A DNA stretch of 43,269 bases from Avimicrobium caecorum (GTDB lineage Bacteria; Bacillota; Clostridia; Oscillospirales; Ruminococcaceae). Under the pieces are notes generated by a model, which had not been told where the DNA came from, did no database searches, and saw only the letters and a list, made by a program, of their open reading frames with translations. Where the stretch lies: positions 1 to 43,269 of the forward strand of contig CAJFNJ010000011.1 of the NCBI GenBank assembly GCA_904394705.1. The letters run 5' to 3'. The translations under genes and the position numbers were made by a program. This document shows, in pieces, positions 15,525-23,182 of the stretch. Position 1 is the first letter of the stretch. Each line of letters begins with the position of its first letter.

Positions 15525-15758
15525 ATTATACCATGGAGCGCAGCGGAATGGTATAATTGACCATTGGGACGGTAGCAGGCAAAGCCTGCGGATCGTCCGG
15601 TCATAAAAACTAAGTATAATAGCTGCTTTGCAGCTATTATACCATGGAGCGCAGCGGAATGGTATAATTGGTCATTGGGACGAGTCGTCCGGTCGCAAAA
15701 TAAGTATAATAGCCGCCTTGAGGCTATTATAGCATGAAATAAAGTGGAATGGTAGAAT
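15525..15758. repeat. Array of nested inverted repeats, three copies
   Basis: The unit ATTATACCAT-N13-ATGGTATAAT occurs at 15525-15557 and 15636-15668 with identical arms and identical 13-base centre. A decayed third copy (ATTATAGCAT...ATGGTAGAAT) lies at 15726-15758. Between copies are a second inverted repeat (GGGACG...CGTCC), then TATAATAGCTGC-TTT-GCAGCTATTATA at 15615-15641 and a variant at 15705-15731, which run into the next copy. Spacings are 111 and 90 bases; the difference is a 21-base insert containing GCAGGC-AAA-GCCTGC. The arms contain TGGTATAAT, an extended -10 sequence, on both strands. No open reading frame is present. Confidence 0.88.
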
Positions 15759-15765
15759 CAGTCAC

Positions 15766-15880
15766 GATTTCAGCCGCCTGCCGGGGAATTCTGTATCACG
15801 GGAGCGGAGCTGTTCTTGCGCGTCTGCCAGCGCCTTCGGGCAGCAGGGAAACGGATACGCGAAAAAGGCTGAAATTCAGC
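15766..15880. repeat. Imperfect inverted repeat bounding a ~90-base non-coding segment
   Basis: GATTTCAGCC at 15766-15775 and GGCTGAAATTC at 15867-15877 face each other around a GC-rich segment that contains the small hairpin CTGCC...GGGCAG. The right arm also forms the local palindrome GGCTG-AAATT-CAGCC. It could be another palindromic element next to the array. No gene is visible. Confidence 0.4.
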
Positions 15881-15882
15881 CG

Positions 15883-15903
15883 ATACTGTGTGATACACTG
15901 TAT
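15883..15903. promoter_or_regulatory. Distal palindrome upstream of padR (candidate operator)
   Basis: ATACTGTGT-GAT-ACACTGTAT has 9-base arms with one mismatch. Its minus strand carries ACACAGTA, shared with the palindrome in the padR promoter. Confidence 0.45.
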
Positions 15904-16003
15904 TATCAGTGATTTCAGGTCTGATTCAAAAGCAAATAAACCGCATGAATAAAGGATTTTTCGGCTGTTCAAAATTTATTTACAGGGAAATTTACTGCAC
16001 CTA

Positions 16004-16032
16004 TTGTGTTTTACACAGTAGTGTGTTATACT
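16004..16032 (+). promoter_or_regulatory. padR promoter with palindrome in the spacer
   Basis: TTGTGT at 16004-16009 and TATACT at 16027-16032, spacer 17 bases. Most of the spacer is the palindrome ACACA-GTAG-TGTGT, so a bound dimer would block RNA polymerase. This fits PadR autorepression. Confidence 0.65.
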
Positions 16033-16052
16033 TCAGTCATGGAGGTGAGGAA

Positions 16053-16382
16053 GTGAACACACAGCTTCGAAAAGGTGTGATCGAGCTCTGTATCCTGGCG
16101 CTCATCGCCCAGAAGGATATGTATGGATACGACATTGTGCGTGCCATGGAAAAGTATACCGATATCAATGAGGGGACGGTATATCCCATTCTGCGGCGCC
16201 TGACCAAGGATGGTTACTTCGCCACCTATCTGGTGGAGAGTGACTCCGGCCCGGCCCGCAAATACTATACCATGACCGACCGGGGACGCATCTATCTGAA
16301 AAAGAACATACTCGACTGGGAGGAGATTATGCTGCTGGTCAATTCTATATTGAAAGGTGAGGGGAACGATGAACAGAAGTGA
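16053..16382 (+). CDS. PadR family transcriptional regulator
   Basis: This 109-residue winged-helix repressor has the PadR hallmarks: LRKGVIELCILALIAQKDMYGYDIVRAM, NEGTVYPILRRLTKDGY (recognition helix region) and GPARKYYTMTDRGR in the wing, with a short C-terminal helix for dimerisation. The start is GTG at 16053, with GGAGGTGAGG immediately upstream and the promoter ending 21 bases earlier. Its 3' end overlaps the DUF1700 gene by 14 bases. In Firmicutes, PadR-DUF1700 pairs are common and usually respond to envelope or antimicrobial stress; the inducer here is unknown. A palindrome in its own promoter suggests autoregulation. Confidence 0.95.
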   Translation: MNTQLRKGVIELCILALIAQKDMYGYDIVRAMEKYTDINEGTVYPILRRLTKDGYFATYLVESDSGPARKYYTMTDRGRIYLKKNILDWEEIMLLVNSILKGEGNDEQK

Positions 16383-17247
16383 GTATATCGCACAGCTGAC
16401 TGCGGCGCTGCGGGGAAAGCTGGCTTTTGATGAGATCGAGGATATTGTCCGGGACTACCAGGAGTTCTTTGACGAGGGAGTCCGGCAGGGCAAGAGTGAG
16501 GAACAGGTTGCAGCCGAACTGGGCAATCCCCGGGATGTGGCGCAGCAGATTCTTTCGGAGGAGCGGGAAACCCCTTCTTCGGGCACAGCCTCCAGTGAAG
16601 GCGGCTTCCGGGACAGCTTTACCCGGGGTGCGGAAAAGGTGGCAGACAGCGCCGATCAGTTTGCCAAGAAAGCCAATGCCTTTACCCGGCGCAAGATGGA
16701 GGAGCATGAACAGCGCAAGGCCCGCCGTCAGGAGGAACGGGCCAGCCGGGCTGTCTGGGAGGACAGCAGCCGATATTCCCGGCGCTCCGGCTGTCTGGGA
16801 GCACTGCTCAAGCTGGCAGCCGCAGTGATTGCCGCTCCCTTTGCCCTGGCCTTCCTGATCTGCTGTCTGGTTGGTGTGATACTGGGCGTTGCCGGCATCG
16901 TTGCCGCCATCTGCGGATTTGTGGTACTGGGCATGGTGCTTCCGCTGATTCCGTTCACAGCCATTGCCTGCGCCGTGGCAGGACTCATCTTTGTGATCTT
17001 CTTCTGCATCACAGCGGTGATCGCGGTGTTCTGGCTGCTCAAGGCGGTGCTGGTGTTTATCCGGGATCTGCTCTTCGGACGGCGCATCGATGACGACTAT
17101 TTCGACCGGGCATTCCGGGTGAGCGAGGACCCCAATGCCGGCTGGCATTTCCGGTCTGATCCGGGGGCATCCGGCTCCTGGACCGCCCAGGACTCCGGCA
17201 GAACCGATTCGGACGAGGAAAATTGGAAGGGAGGCGATCAGGAATGA
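16369..17247 (+). CDS. DUF1700 (HAAS domain) membrane protein
   Basis: This 292-residue protein opens with the DUF1700/HAAS signature: MNRSEYIAQLTAAL, DIVRDYQEFFDEG and AAELGNPRDVAQQIL. A charged helical linker (residues ~65-145) follows, then three or four hydrophobic segments between ~148 and 238, and an acidic tail. Such proteins are usually encoded next to PadR-like repressors and may be its membrane-side partner. The ATG at 16369 follows AGGTGAGGGG and lies inside the end of padR. The stop codon overlaps the next start (ATGA), so all three genes are translationally coupled. Confidence 0.92.
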   Translation: MNRSEYIAQLTAALRGKLAFDEIEDIVRDYQEFFDEGVRQGKSEEQVAAELGNPRDVAQQILSEERETPSSGTASSEGGFRDSFTRGAEKVADSADQFAKKANAFTRRKMEEHEQRKARRQEERASRAVWEDSSRYSRRSGCLGALLKLAAAVIAAPFALAFLICCLVGVILGVAGIVAAICGFVVLGMVLPLIPFTAIACAVAGLIFVIFFCITAVIAVFWLLKAVLVFIRDLLFGRRIDDDYFDRAFRVSEDPNAGWHFRSDPGASGSWTAQDSGRTDSDEENWKGGDQE

Positions 17248-18290
17248 TGAAGCGTGTTTTCAAGATCAGTCTGATCGTGACAGTTGTATCGCTGTTGATT
17301 ACCCTGGTGCTGCTTCCGTTTGGCGTCCGCAGCATGCTGGACACCGCCAACAAGTGGGCAGAATACACCACCTATGAGGTGGAATATGAGCAGCCGGCAG
17401 AGGGCATTACCCAGGTGAATGTGAAGTTTACCGGACGGGAGTGGATGAGCTGCGGCGTGGAGCAGCAGAGCTCGGGTGAGAATATCACCCTCTCCACCAG
17501 CGGCCTGCAGCTCTATGATATCACCACCACTTCGGAAACCGACGGTACTGTCCTGAATCTCACCGTGGATTTCCAGGTGAAGCCGGAGTTTGAACAGCTT
17601 GCCTCCCTGGCCCGGGTCTCCAATATGATCCAGACCAATCTGAAGGTGCCGCTGGGTGTGGCAGTCAGCTTTGATGAGAGCAGCTGCCAGATTTCCAGCT
17701 ATGTATCCCAGGACGATCAGCACTGGGTTATGAACGGTTTCCACGACTATGCCCAGGAGCCGCTGACCTGGAACAGCACCATCCGGGAAGCACTTTACCA
17801 GTATGCTGTGGGTGCCTATACCCGTGCGGAATTCGATTCCGCCTTTGACCGGGCTGCCGCCGACATCCTGGCTGATGTGAACGATACCGTCCGCAACAGT
17901 GAGCGGGCTGCCGCCTCTGAGGCGACCCAGTGGGAGTATGCCGAGCCCATGGAGCCGGACTATGACAACGGCGAGAGCGCATACACCGAAGTCATCATTG
18001 ATAAGGGCGAGGAGTACGGCTCCAAAACCCTGCCGGAGAACACCGCTGCACTGGTGGAGGCCTATCTCGATGCCGTACAGGAGTACCTGGCAGTATCGGT
18101 GGACTGCTGGTGTGCCATGAACTCCAATACGATCCCGGCGCTCAAGACGGTGGATACTTCACTGGATACCCTGCGCAGCCAGCGCACCGCCGCCCAGCAG
18201 AAGGTCACCGAGGCACGCCGGGCCCTGGCAGATGCCGTGGATGGCTGTGTCTACCACGAGTATATCTACTCGGCACTGCAGCTGGGCTGA
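17244..18290 (+). CDS. Exported or membrane-anchored protein of the padR operon, unrecognised
   Basis: This 348-residue protein has an N-terminal hydrophobic segment (residues ~5-27) that could be a signal anchor. A beta-rich region follows (to ~170; VNVKFTGREWMSCGVEQQSSGENITLSTSGLQLYDITTTSE), reminiscent of the DUF4097-like third gene often found in PadR-DUF1700 operons. The C-terminal half is helical (residues ~180-345), with possible coiled-coil stretches (RTAAQQKVTEARRALADAV). ATG at 17244 overlaps the preceding stop, and AGGGAGG is upstream. I do not recognise the family; being the last gene of the operon suggests it is an effector on the outer face of the membrane. Confidence 0.85.
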   Translation: MMKRVFKISLIVTVVSLLITLVLLPFGVRSMLDTANKWAEYTTYEVEYEQPAEGITQVNVKFTGREWMSCGVEQQSSGENITLSTSGLQLYDITTTSETDGTVLNLTVDFQVKPEFEQLASLARVSNMIQTNLKVPLGVAVSFDESSCQISSYVSQDDQHWVMNGFHDYAQEPLTWNSTIREALYQYAVGAYTRAEFDSAFDRAAADILADVNDTVRNSERAAASEATQWEYAEPMEPDYDNGESAYTEVIIDKGEEYGSKTLPENTAALVEAYLDAVQEYLAVSVDCWCAMNSNTIPALKTVDTSLDTLRSQRTAAQQKVTEARRALADAVDGCVYHEYIYSALQLG

Positions 18291-18322
18291 TCTGCCCGGA
18301 TTGAATTTGCCCCCCAATATCC

Positions 18323-18363
18323 CGCCCCCGGGTTTCCCACAGGAGGTCCGGGGGCATTTTTTA
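18323..18363 (+). terminator. Terminator of the padR operon
   Basis: Stem GCCCCCGG / CCGGGGGC with a loop of about 17 bases and a run of T. Confidence 0.88.
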
Positions 18364-18377
18364 TGCTTTGACGCTCA

Positions 18378-18406
18378 TTGACGGGCATGGAGCGCTTTGC
18401 TACAAT
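18378..18406 (+). promoter_or_regulatory. Promoter of the three-gene small-protein cluster
   Basis: TTGACG at 18378-18383 and TACAAT at 18401-18406, spacer exactly 17 bases, 34 bases before the ATG of the first gene. Confidence 0.8.
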
Positions 18407-18440
18407 AAAGGAAAGAGAACCAGAAAGGGGAGCGGATTCC

Positions 18441-18908
18441 ATGACTACAATGCTGCTGATCAGTGTGATGTTGACTGCCGGACTGCTGAAGGAGAACCAG
18501 CCGGTACAGATGCCGGTGCAGGTAAGCTTCCCCAGCGGGAATATCTCGGTGCTCACCGCTCAGGCGGACGAGGGCTGGCTGGAGGTGGACCGCACCTGGC
18601 TGATTCCCCGGGAGGGCGAGGAGCCGCTGCGGGTCGGGCTGTACGGGATCTGGCAGCTGGAGGAGACCCCGGAGGGAATGCAGGCCGCTTCCCTGGGACT
18701 GTGCGACGCGTTTGCCTTCCTGGAGGAAGGGGAGGAACTGCAGAGCTTCCATGAGAGCGACACCACTGTGAATTATCCGTCGAAGAAGGTATCTGCCCAG
18801 ACACGGCTGGCAGTGCGTTCCGAAGGGGACTACTGGGGGCCGGAGAGCCTTGGGTTCTCCTGGGAGCTGCCGCAGCTGACCCGGACACAGGAGGGTGAGG
18901 CAGAATGA
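18441..18908 (+). CDS. Small secreted-like protein, unrecognised
   Basis: This 155-residue protein has a hydrophobic N-terminus (MTTMLLISVMLTAGLL) that may be a signal or anchor segment. The mature part is acidic and beta-rich (VQVSFPSGNISVLTAQADEGWLEVDRTWLIP). The ATG at 18441 follows AAAGGGGAG. The end overlaps the next start by four bases (ATGA). No family recognised. Confidence 0.75.
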   Translation: MTTMLLISVMLTAGLLKENQPVQMPVQVSFPSGNISVLTAQADEGWLEVDRTWLIPREGEEPLRVGLYGIWQLEETPEGMQAASLGLCDAFAFLEEGEELQSFHESDTTVNYPSKKVSAQTRLAVRSEGDYWGPESLGFSWELPQLTRTQEGEAE

Positions 18909-19084
18909 AGGAATACCGGATGCTGGAAACCCGAAAAGGGGAAGCGGAGGCACTGATGAACCGGATGGCCCAGGAGGGCTGGGACGTGGTGGGCGTCACC
19001 TACTGGAGCGCCTGGAAGCTCTGTCTGCTCATCACCTTTTCCCGGGAGCTCCCGCCGGGGAAAGGCGAGGGGGAACCGCGATGA
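18905..19084 (+). CDS. DUF4177-like 59-residue protein
   Basis: This short protein begins MKEYRMLETRKGEAEALMNRMAQEGWDVV. A Y-x-M/V-x-E start and a helix ending in A-x-E-G-W-x-V-V are the core of DUF4177, a family of tiny beta-alpha-beta proteins of unknown function. The start overlaps the previous stop and the stop overlaps the next start, both in the ATGA style, so translation is coupled. The codon pattern matches its neighbours. The overlaps on both sides make a chance frame unlikely. Confidence 0.8.
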   Translation: MKEYRMLETRKGEAEALMNRMAQEGWDVVGVTYWSAWKLCLLITFSRELPPGKGEGEPR

Positions 19085-19296
19085 AAAAACTGCTTCTGGG
19101 CCTGGGGATGCTGCTCTCCGGCACGGTGGGATTCACCGGCTGGTGCATGGCGGCAGTGATGAAGGTGGAGCCCGGGGCACAGAGCCGGATATTCGGCTGT
19201 CTTTACGGGACGGATTGGCTCCCGGTGCTGTTCTTTGCTGCTATGGCAGCTGCCGGACTGGCGCTGGCTGTGCGGGAAGCCCGTCGGGACAGCTGA
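19081..19296 (+). CDS. Small two-helix membrane protein
   Basis: This 71-residue protein has two hydrophobic segments (residues ~3-27 and ~45-63), a Lys start and an Arg/Asp-rich end (REARRDS). The ATG at 19081 overlaps the stop of the DUF4177-like gene. No family recognised. It closes a cluster of three very small genes that are probably made together. Confidence 0.75.
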   Translation: MKKLLLGLGMLLSGTVGFTGWCMAAVMKVEPGAQSRIFGCLYGTDWLPVLFFAAMAAAGLALAVREARRDS

Positions 19297-19314
19297 TTTC
19301 CCTGCGTAAAACAG

Positions 19315-19362
19315 AACTCTCTCTGCCGGATGGCCTCTGCCTGATGGCAGGGGGAGTTTTTT
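19315..19362 (+). terminator. Terminator of the small-protein cluster
   Basis: A 13-base stem AACTCTCTCTGCC / GGCAGGGGGAGTT with G-T pairs, an 18-base loop and a T run. Confidence 0.85.
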
Positions 19363-19438
19363 CGGCTCTGTGAACAGTTGAATTTTTTGTAAAATCACCG
19401 GGTGCCCGGAAGAGGGGCTATATATCGGCGGTAAATTG

Positions 19439-19447
19439 TGGTATACT
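19439..19447 (+). promoter_or_regulatory. Extended -10 promoter candidate for the yfmF operon
   Basis: TGG-TATACT is an extended -10 (TGn). No good -35 is present at the right distance, and an overlapping second TATACT follows. The ATG is 79 bases downstream. Confidence 0.5.
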
Positions 19448-19525
19448 ATACTTTACTGTGAATTTTTACGACGAGAACGGAACGGCCCGCAGACCGGGCT
19501 GATCCGATCCAAGGAGTGTGAAACA

Positions 19526-20824
19526 ATGGCAATGAAACTGATCCGGACCCAGGCCGGGGACGGGATCTTCGTCAATCTTATAAAGGACGACCGCTTCAAG
19601 CACGACCGTATCGCGGTCAACTTCATTCTGCCGCTGGCCCGGGAAACTGCCACCGGCTATGCCCTGCTGCCCTTCCTGATGCAGCGTGGCTATGCAGGCT
19701 GCAGCGACTTCACTGCCTTTGCCCGGAAGCTGGATGAGCTCTACGGCGCCACCGTAGCGGGCAAGGTATCCAAGGCCGGCAATTATCAGATCATCACCCT
19801 GACCATCACCCATGTGGATGATCGCTACACCCTGAACGGCGAACCGCTTGCCGAGGAGTGTGCCCGTCTGCTGGCAGAGATCGTCACCATGCCCGCCATC
19901 GAAAATGGACGCTTTGATCCCGAGACGGTCGCCACCGAGAAGAACTCCCTGGCGGACACAATTGCCGCCGAGGTCAACGACAAGCGCAGCTATGCGGTCA
20001 CCCGCTGCACCGAGCTGCTCTTTGAAGGGGAGCCGCTGGCTGTCAAGCAGTACGGCTATGCCGAAGATGTGGACGCCATCACCCCCGAGAGCGCCGCTGC
20101 CTGCTATGAGGCTATGCTGTCCACCGCCGCGGTGGAGATCACCATGATCGGCCCTTCTGCGGGCGAGGCAGTGACCGGCATCTTCCGGGAGGCCTTCCAG
20201 AAGGCACTGGAGAACCGGAACCGTCAGCCCATTGACCCCGACTTTGAGATGGAGCAGAAGATCCCCACCGAAGTGCGCCGTGTCACCGAGGAGATGGATC
20301 TCACCCAGGGCAAGATGGTAATGGGCTTCTCGCTGCTTCCGGCGGAGGACAAGAAGGCTCAGGCTGTATCCCGGATCGCCACTGCCATCTATGGCAGCTC
20401 GCCCTTCTCCAAGCTGTTCATGAATGTGCGGGAAAAGCTGAGCCTGTGCTATTACTGTGCTTCCCGTACCATGGCAAGCTATGGCTATATGCTGGTGGAC
20501 TGCGGCATTGAGTCCGCCAACCAGGAAAAGGCTGAGGCCGAGATCCTGCACCAGCTGGACGAGGTCTGCGCCGGCAACTTCACCGAAACCGAGATGGAAA
20601 ATGCCCGTCTGGCGGTGGTCAACTCCCTGCGCACCGTGACTGACTCGCTCAGTGCCATGAGCTCCTGGCTGCTCAATGAGATCCTCCAGGGCGGCGACAG
20701 TGCCGATCCCACCGATGAGATCGAGCTCACCCAGGCAGTCACAGCTGAGGAAGTCCGGGATTATATGCGGTCGGCAAAGCTCAGCGTTGTATATCTGCTG
20801 GCCGGACCAGGGAAGGGAGAGTAA
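19526..20824 (+). CDS. yfmF: M16 family peptidase-like protein, YfmF type (no zinc motif)
   Basis: This 432-residue M16 (pitrilysin/insulinase fold) protein has the two-lobe layout (YALLPFLMQRGY and DFTAFARKLDELYGA early; SPFSKLFMNVREKLSLCYYCASR late). The H-x-x-E-H zinc motif is absent, so it is a non-catalytic partner, as is usual for the first member of this pair. NREKLSLCYY-type sequences mark the substrate-side domain of M16 pairs. In Bacillus the related pair is linked to 5-aminopentanol modification of elongation factor P; whether that holds here is inference. ATG at 19526 follows AAGGAG; upstream in-frame codons lack a site. yfmH starts six bases later. Confidence 0.9.
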   Translation: MAMKLIRTQAGDGIFVNLIKDDRFKHDRIAVNFILPLARETATGYALLPFLMQRGYAGCSDFTAFARKLDELYGATVAGKVSKAGNYQIITLTITHVDDRYTLNGEPLAEECARLLAEIVTMPAIENGRFDPETVATEKNSLADTIAAEVNDKRSYAVTRCTELLFEGEPLAVKQYGYAEDVDAITPESAAACYEAMLSTAAVEITMIGPSAGEAVTGIFREAFQKALENRNRQPIDPDFEMEQKIPTEVRRVTEEMDLTQGKMVMGFSLLPAEDKKAQAVSRIATAIYGSSPFSKLFMNVREKLSLCYYCASRTMASYGYMLVDCGIESANQEKAEAEILHQLDEVCAGNFTETEMENARLAVVNSLRTVTDSLSAMSSWLLNEILQGGDSADPTDEIELTQAVTAEEVRDYMRSAKLSVVYLLAGPGKGE

Positions 20825-20830
20825 ACTGCC

Positions 20831-22108
20831 ATGAAGAAAGAAATCATTCGTTCCCAGCGGCTGGGAGAGGAGTATATCCGGGTGGAACACCCCTCGGGAC
20901 TTACCATCCTGCTCTATCCCACTCCCAAGCTGGCTTCCACCTATGCACTGTTCGCCACCAAGTATGGCTCCATCGACAACAGCTTCCGCCGCAGTGATGA
21001 GTCGGAATTTGTAACGGTTCCCGAGGGCATTGCCCACTATCTGGAACACAAGATGTTCGACTGCAAGGACGGCGATGCCTTCTCCAAGTATGCCAAGACC
21101 GGCGCCAACGCCAATGCCTATACCTCCTTTGACAAGACTGCCTATCTCTTCTCCTGCACCGACCATTTTGAGGAGAGCCTGCGCATCCTGCTGGAGTTTG
21201 TCACTGAGCCCTATTTCACCGAGGCTTCGGTTGCCAAGGAACAGGGCATCATCGGACAGGAGATCGGCATGTATGACGATGACCCCGACTGGCAGGTGTA
21301 CTTCAACCTGCTCGGCGCGCTCTATCAGGAGCATCCGCTGCGCATCGACATCGCCGGCACCGTGGAGACCATCGCCAAGATCAACGCCGACCTGCTCTAC
21401 CGCTGCTATGACTGCTTCTACAACCTGCACAACATGGTGCTGTCGGTAGCGGGCAACTTCGATCCGGATGCCGCTCTGCGCCTCTGCGATGAGATCCTCC
21501 AGCCGGCAGCTCCCATCACCGTGGAGCGTGCCCATGTCTCCGAGCCGGAGGCAGTGCGCACCCATCGGGTGGATGTGTCCATGCCGGTAGCCACCACCAT
21601 GTTCCAGGTGGGCTTCAAGGGCGTTTCGGCGGACGAAAAGACCAACTATGAAAACCAGATCATCGACGAGGTCATCAATGAGATTGTCGCCGGTGAAGGT
21701 TCTGCCCTTTACAGGGAACTGTACGACCAGGGTCTCATCAACAACACCTTCGGTACCGAAGTGATGTGCGGACGGGACTATATGGCGCTCATCTTCGGCG
21801 GCGAGTCCAAGGACCCGGACAAGGTCTATGAGACCATCTGCCGGGAGTTTGACCGCCTCAAGGCAGAGGGTGTATCCGCTGCTGACTTCGAGCGGTGCAA
21901 GAAGGCGCTGTATGGCAAGTATATCGGCATCTTCAGCAGTTCCAGCTCCATTGCCACGGTGATGATGGAAACCCACTTCTTCGGACTGGGTGCCTTTGAT
22001 GTGCTGGAGGTGCTCTCCGGCCTGACACTGGAACAGCTGGAAGCCCGGCTGCGGGAAAATGTGGACACTGCCCGGAGTGCGCTGTCCATTGTCCGTCCCA
22101 TGGCCTGA
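20831..22108 (+). CDS. yfmH: M16 family zinc metallopeptidase, YfmH type
   Basis: This 425-residue catalytic partner of the preceding gene has the inverted zinc motif HYLEH (His69, Glu72, His73) in GIAHYLEHKMF. The downstream region has ANAYTSFDKTAYLFSC and GIIGQEIGMYDDDP, where Glu serves as the third ligand. The C-terminal lobe carries GSALYRELYDQGLIN. M16 pairs of this kind work as a heterodimer in which only one lobe pair is active. It lies six bases after yfmF and 15 bases before lgt, so the four genes to folD form an operon. Confidence 0.93.
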   Translation: MKKEIIRSQRLGEEYIRVEHPSGLTILLYPTPKLASTYALFATKYGSIDNSFRRSDESEFVTVPEGIAHYLEHKMFDCKDGDAFSKYAKTGANANAYTSFDKTAYLFSCTDHFEESLRILLEFVTEPYFTEASVAKEQGIIGQEIGMYDDDPDWQVYFNLLGALYQEHPLRIDIAGTVETIAKINADLLYRCYDCFYNLHNMVLSVAGNFDPDAALRLCDEILQPAAPITVERAHVSEPEAVRTHRVDVSMPVATTMFQVGFKGVSADEKTNYENQIIDEVINEIVAGEGSALYRELYDQGLINNTFGTEVMCGRDYMALIFGGESKDPDKVYETICREFDRLKAEGVSAADFERCKKALYGKYIGIFSSSSSIATVMMETHFFGLGAFDVLEVLSGLTLEQLEARLRENVDTARSALSIVRPMA

Positions 22109-22123
22109 CGGGAGGAAACTGCT

Positions 22124-23152
22124 TTGGTTACAACTGTTTCGTTCCCGGGACTGGGACTGGAATTCGAACTGAACCGGGTGGCTTTTTCCATCGGAGGGTT
22201 CAATGTCTACTGGTATGGCCTGCTCATCGGCATCGGCTTCATGCTGGCAGGCACCTATGCGCTGCTCAATGCCCGGAAGGTGGGCGTGGACAGCGACCGC
22301 CTCATCGATGTGGTGATGGTGGGGCTGGTCTGCGGCGTCATCGGCGCCCGGCTCTACTATGTGATCTTCGACTGGGAGACCTTCCAGGGCGATCTCTCCA
22401 AGATCTTTGATATCCGGCAGGGCGGCCTTGCCATCTACGGCGGCATCCTGGCGGGTATGGCAGGCGGCATCATCATGGCAAAGATCCGGAAGGTCCGGGT
22501 GCGTCCCGCCATGGATCTGGCAGCAGCCGGGTTCCTGATCGGACAGGGCATCGGACGCTGGGGCAACTTTGTGAATGTGGAGGCGTTCGGTTCCAATACC
22601 AGCTCCATCCTCGGCATGACCGGCCCCAAGGTGGTGGGGTATCTCACCCAGGTCAAGAATTCCGGAGCCGCCTGGGCCCAAAGTATTGACCCGCACATGC
22701 CGGTGCATCCCACCTTCCTGTATGAGTCGGTGTGGTGCCTGACCGGATTTCTGATCATTGCTCTCTGGCTGATGCGCCGCCGCAAGTATGACGGGCAGGT
22801 GTTCCTGTTCTACACCGCCTGGTATGGCCTGGGGCGGTTCTTCATTGAAGGCCTGCGCACCGACAGCCTGATGTGGGGCCCGGTACGGGTATCCCAGGCG
22901 CTGGCTCTGGTGGCCTTTGTGACAGCGACTGCCCTGCTCATCTGGCTGGGCCAGAAGAAGAAAAAGCTGGGGGAGGACTTCCTGCCCCTGTACATCAATA
23001 CACCGGAGGGACAGGCGGTAGCAGCCGGAACCTTCTATCAGAAGGCGCCGGCGCCGGAGATCCATACAGAGCAGCCGGCAGAACAGCCCGAGAAGCCCTC
23101 TGAGCCGGAGCAGCCAGCCGCTGCCCCGGAGGAGGAGAACCGGGCTGAGTAA
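22124..23152 (+). CDS. lgt: Prolipoprotein diacylglyceryl transferase
   Basis: Lgt moves diacylglycerol from phosphatidylglycerol to the lipobox cysteine of prolipoproteins in the membrane. The 342-residue protein has multiple hydrophobic helices and the signature QGIGRWGNFVNVEAFG (Arg145, Asn148, Asn151). In GGLAIYGG, Tyr105 stands where E. coli has the essential His103. A ~50-residue Pro/Glu-rich cytoplasmic tail extends past the catalytic core. The start is TTG at 22124 with GGGAGG 8 bases upstream. The window encodes three candidate substrates: the lipoproteins at 5980, 31111 and 43099. Confidence 0.95.
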   Translation: MVTTVSFPGLGLEFELNRVAFSIGGFNVYWYGLLIGIGFMLAGTYALLNARKVGVDSDRLIDVVMVGLVCGVIGARLYYVIFDWETFQGDLSKIFDIRQGGLAIYGGILAGMAGGIIMAKIRKVRVRPAMDLAAAGFLIGQGIGRWGNFVNVEAFGSNTSSILGMTGPKVVGYLTQVKNSGAAWAQSIDPHMPVHPTFLYESVWCLTGFLIIALWLMRRRKYDGQVFLFYTAWYGLGRFFIEGLRTDSLMWGPVRVSQALALVAFVTATALLIWLGQKKKKLGEDFLPLYINTPEGQAVAAGTFYQKAPAPEIHTEQPAEQPEKPSEPEQPAAAPEEENRAE

Positions 23153-23182
23153 GCAGAAACACAGGGAAGGAGCCAGAGAAAA

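Noticed and set aside
15525..15758. CRISPR array
   Set aside because: Only two good copies, strongly palindromic units, spacers that are themselves partly repeated, and no cas genes nearby.
19466..23065. Antisense open frame of ~1,200 codons across yfmF, yfmH and lgt
   Set aside because: It mirrors three well-supported genes, has no ribosome site or recognisable domain, and its openness follows from the GC-rich codon choice of the sense genes (few TTA, CTA or TCA codons).
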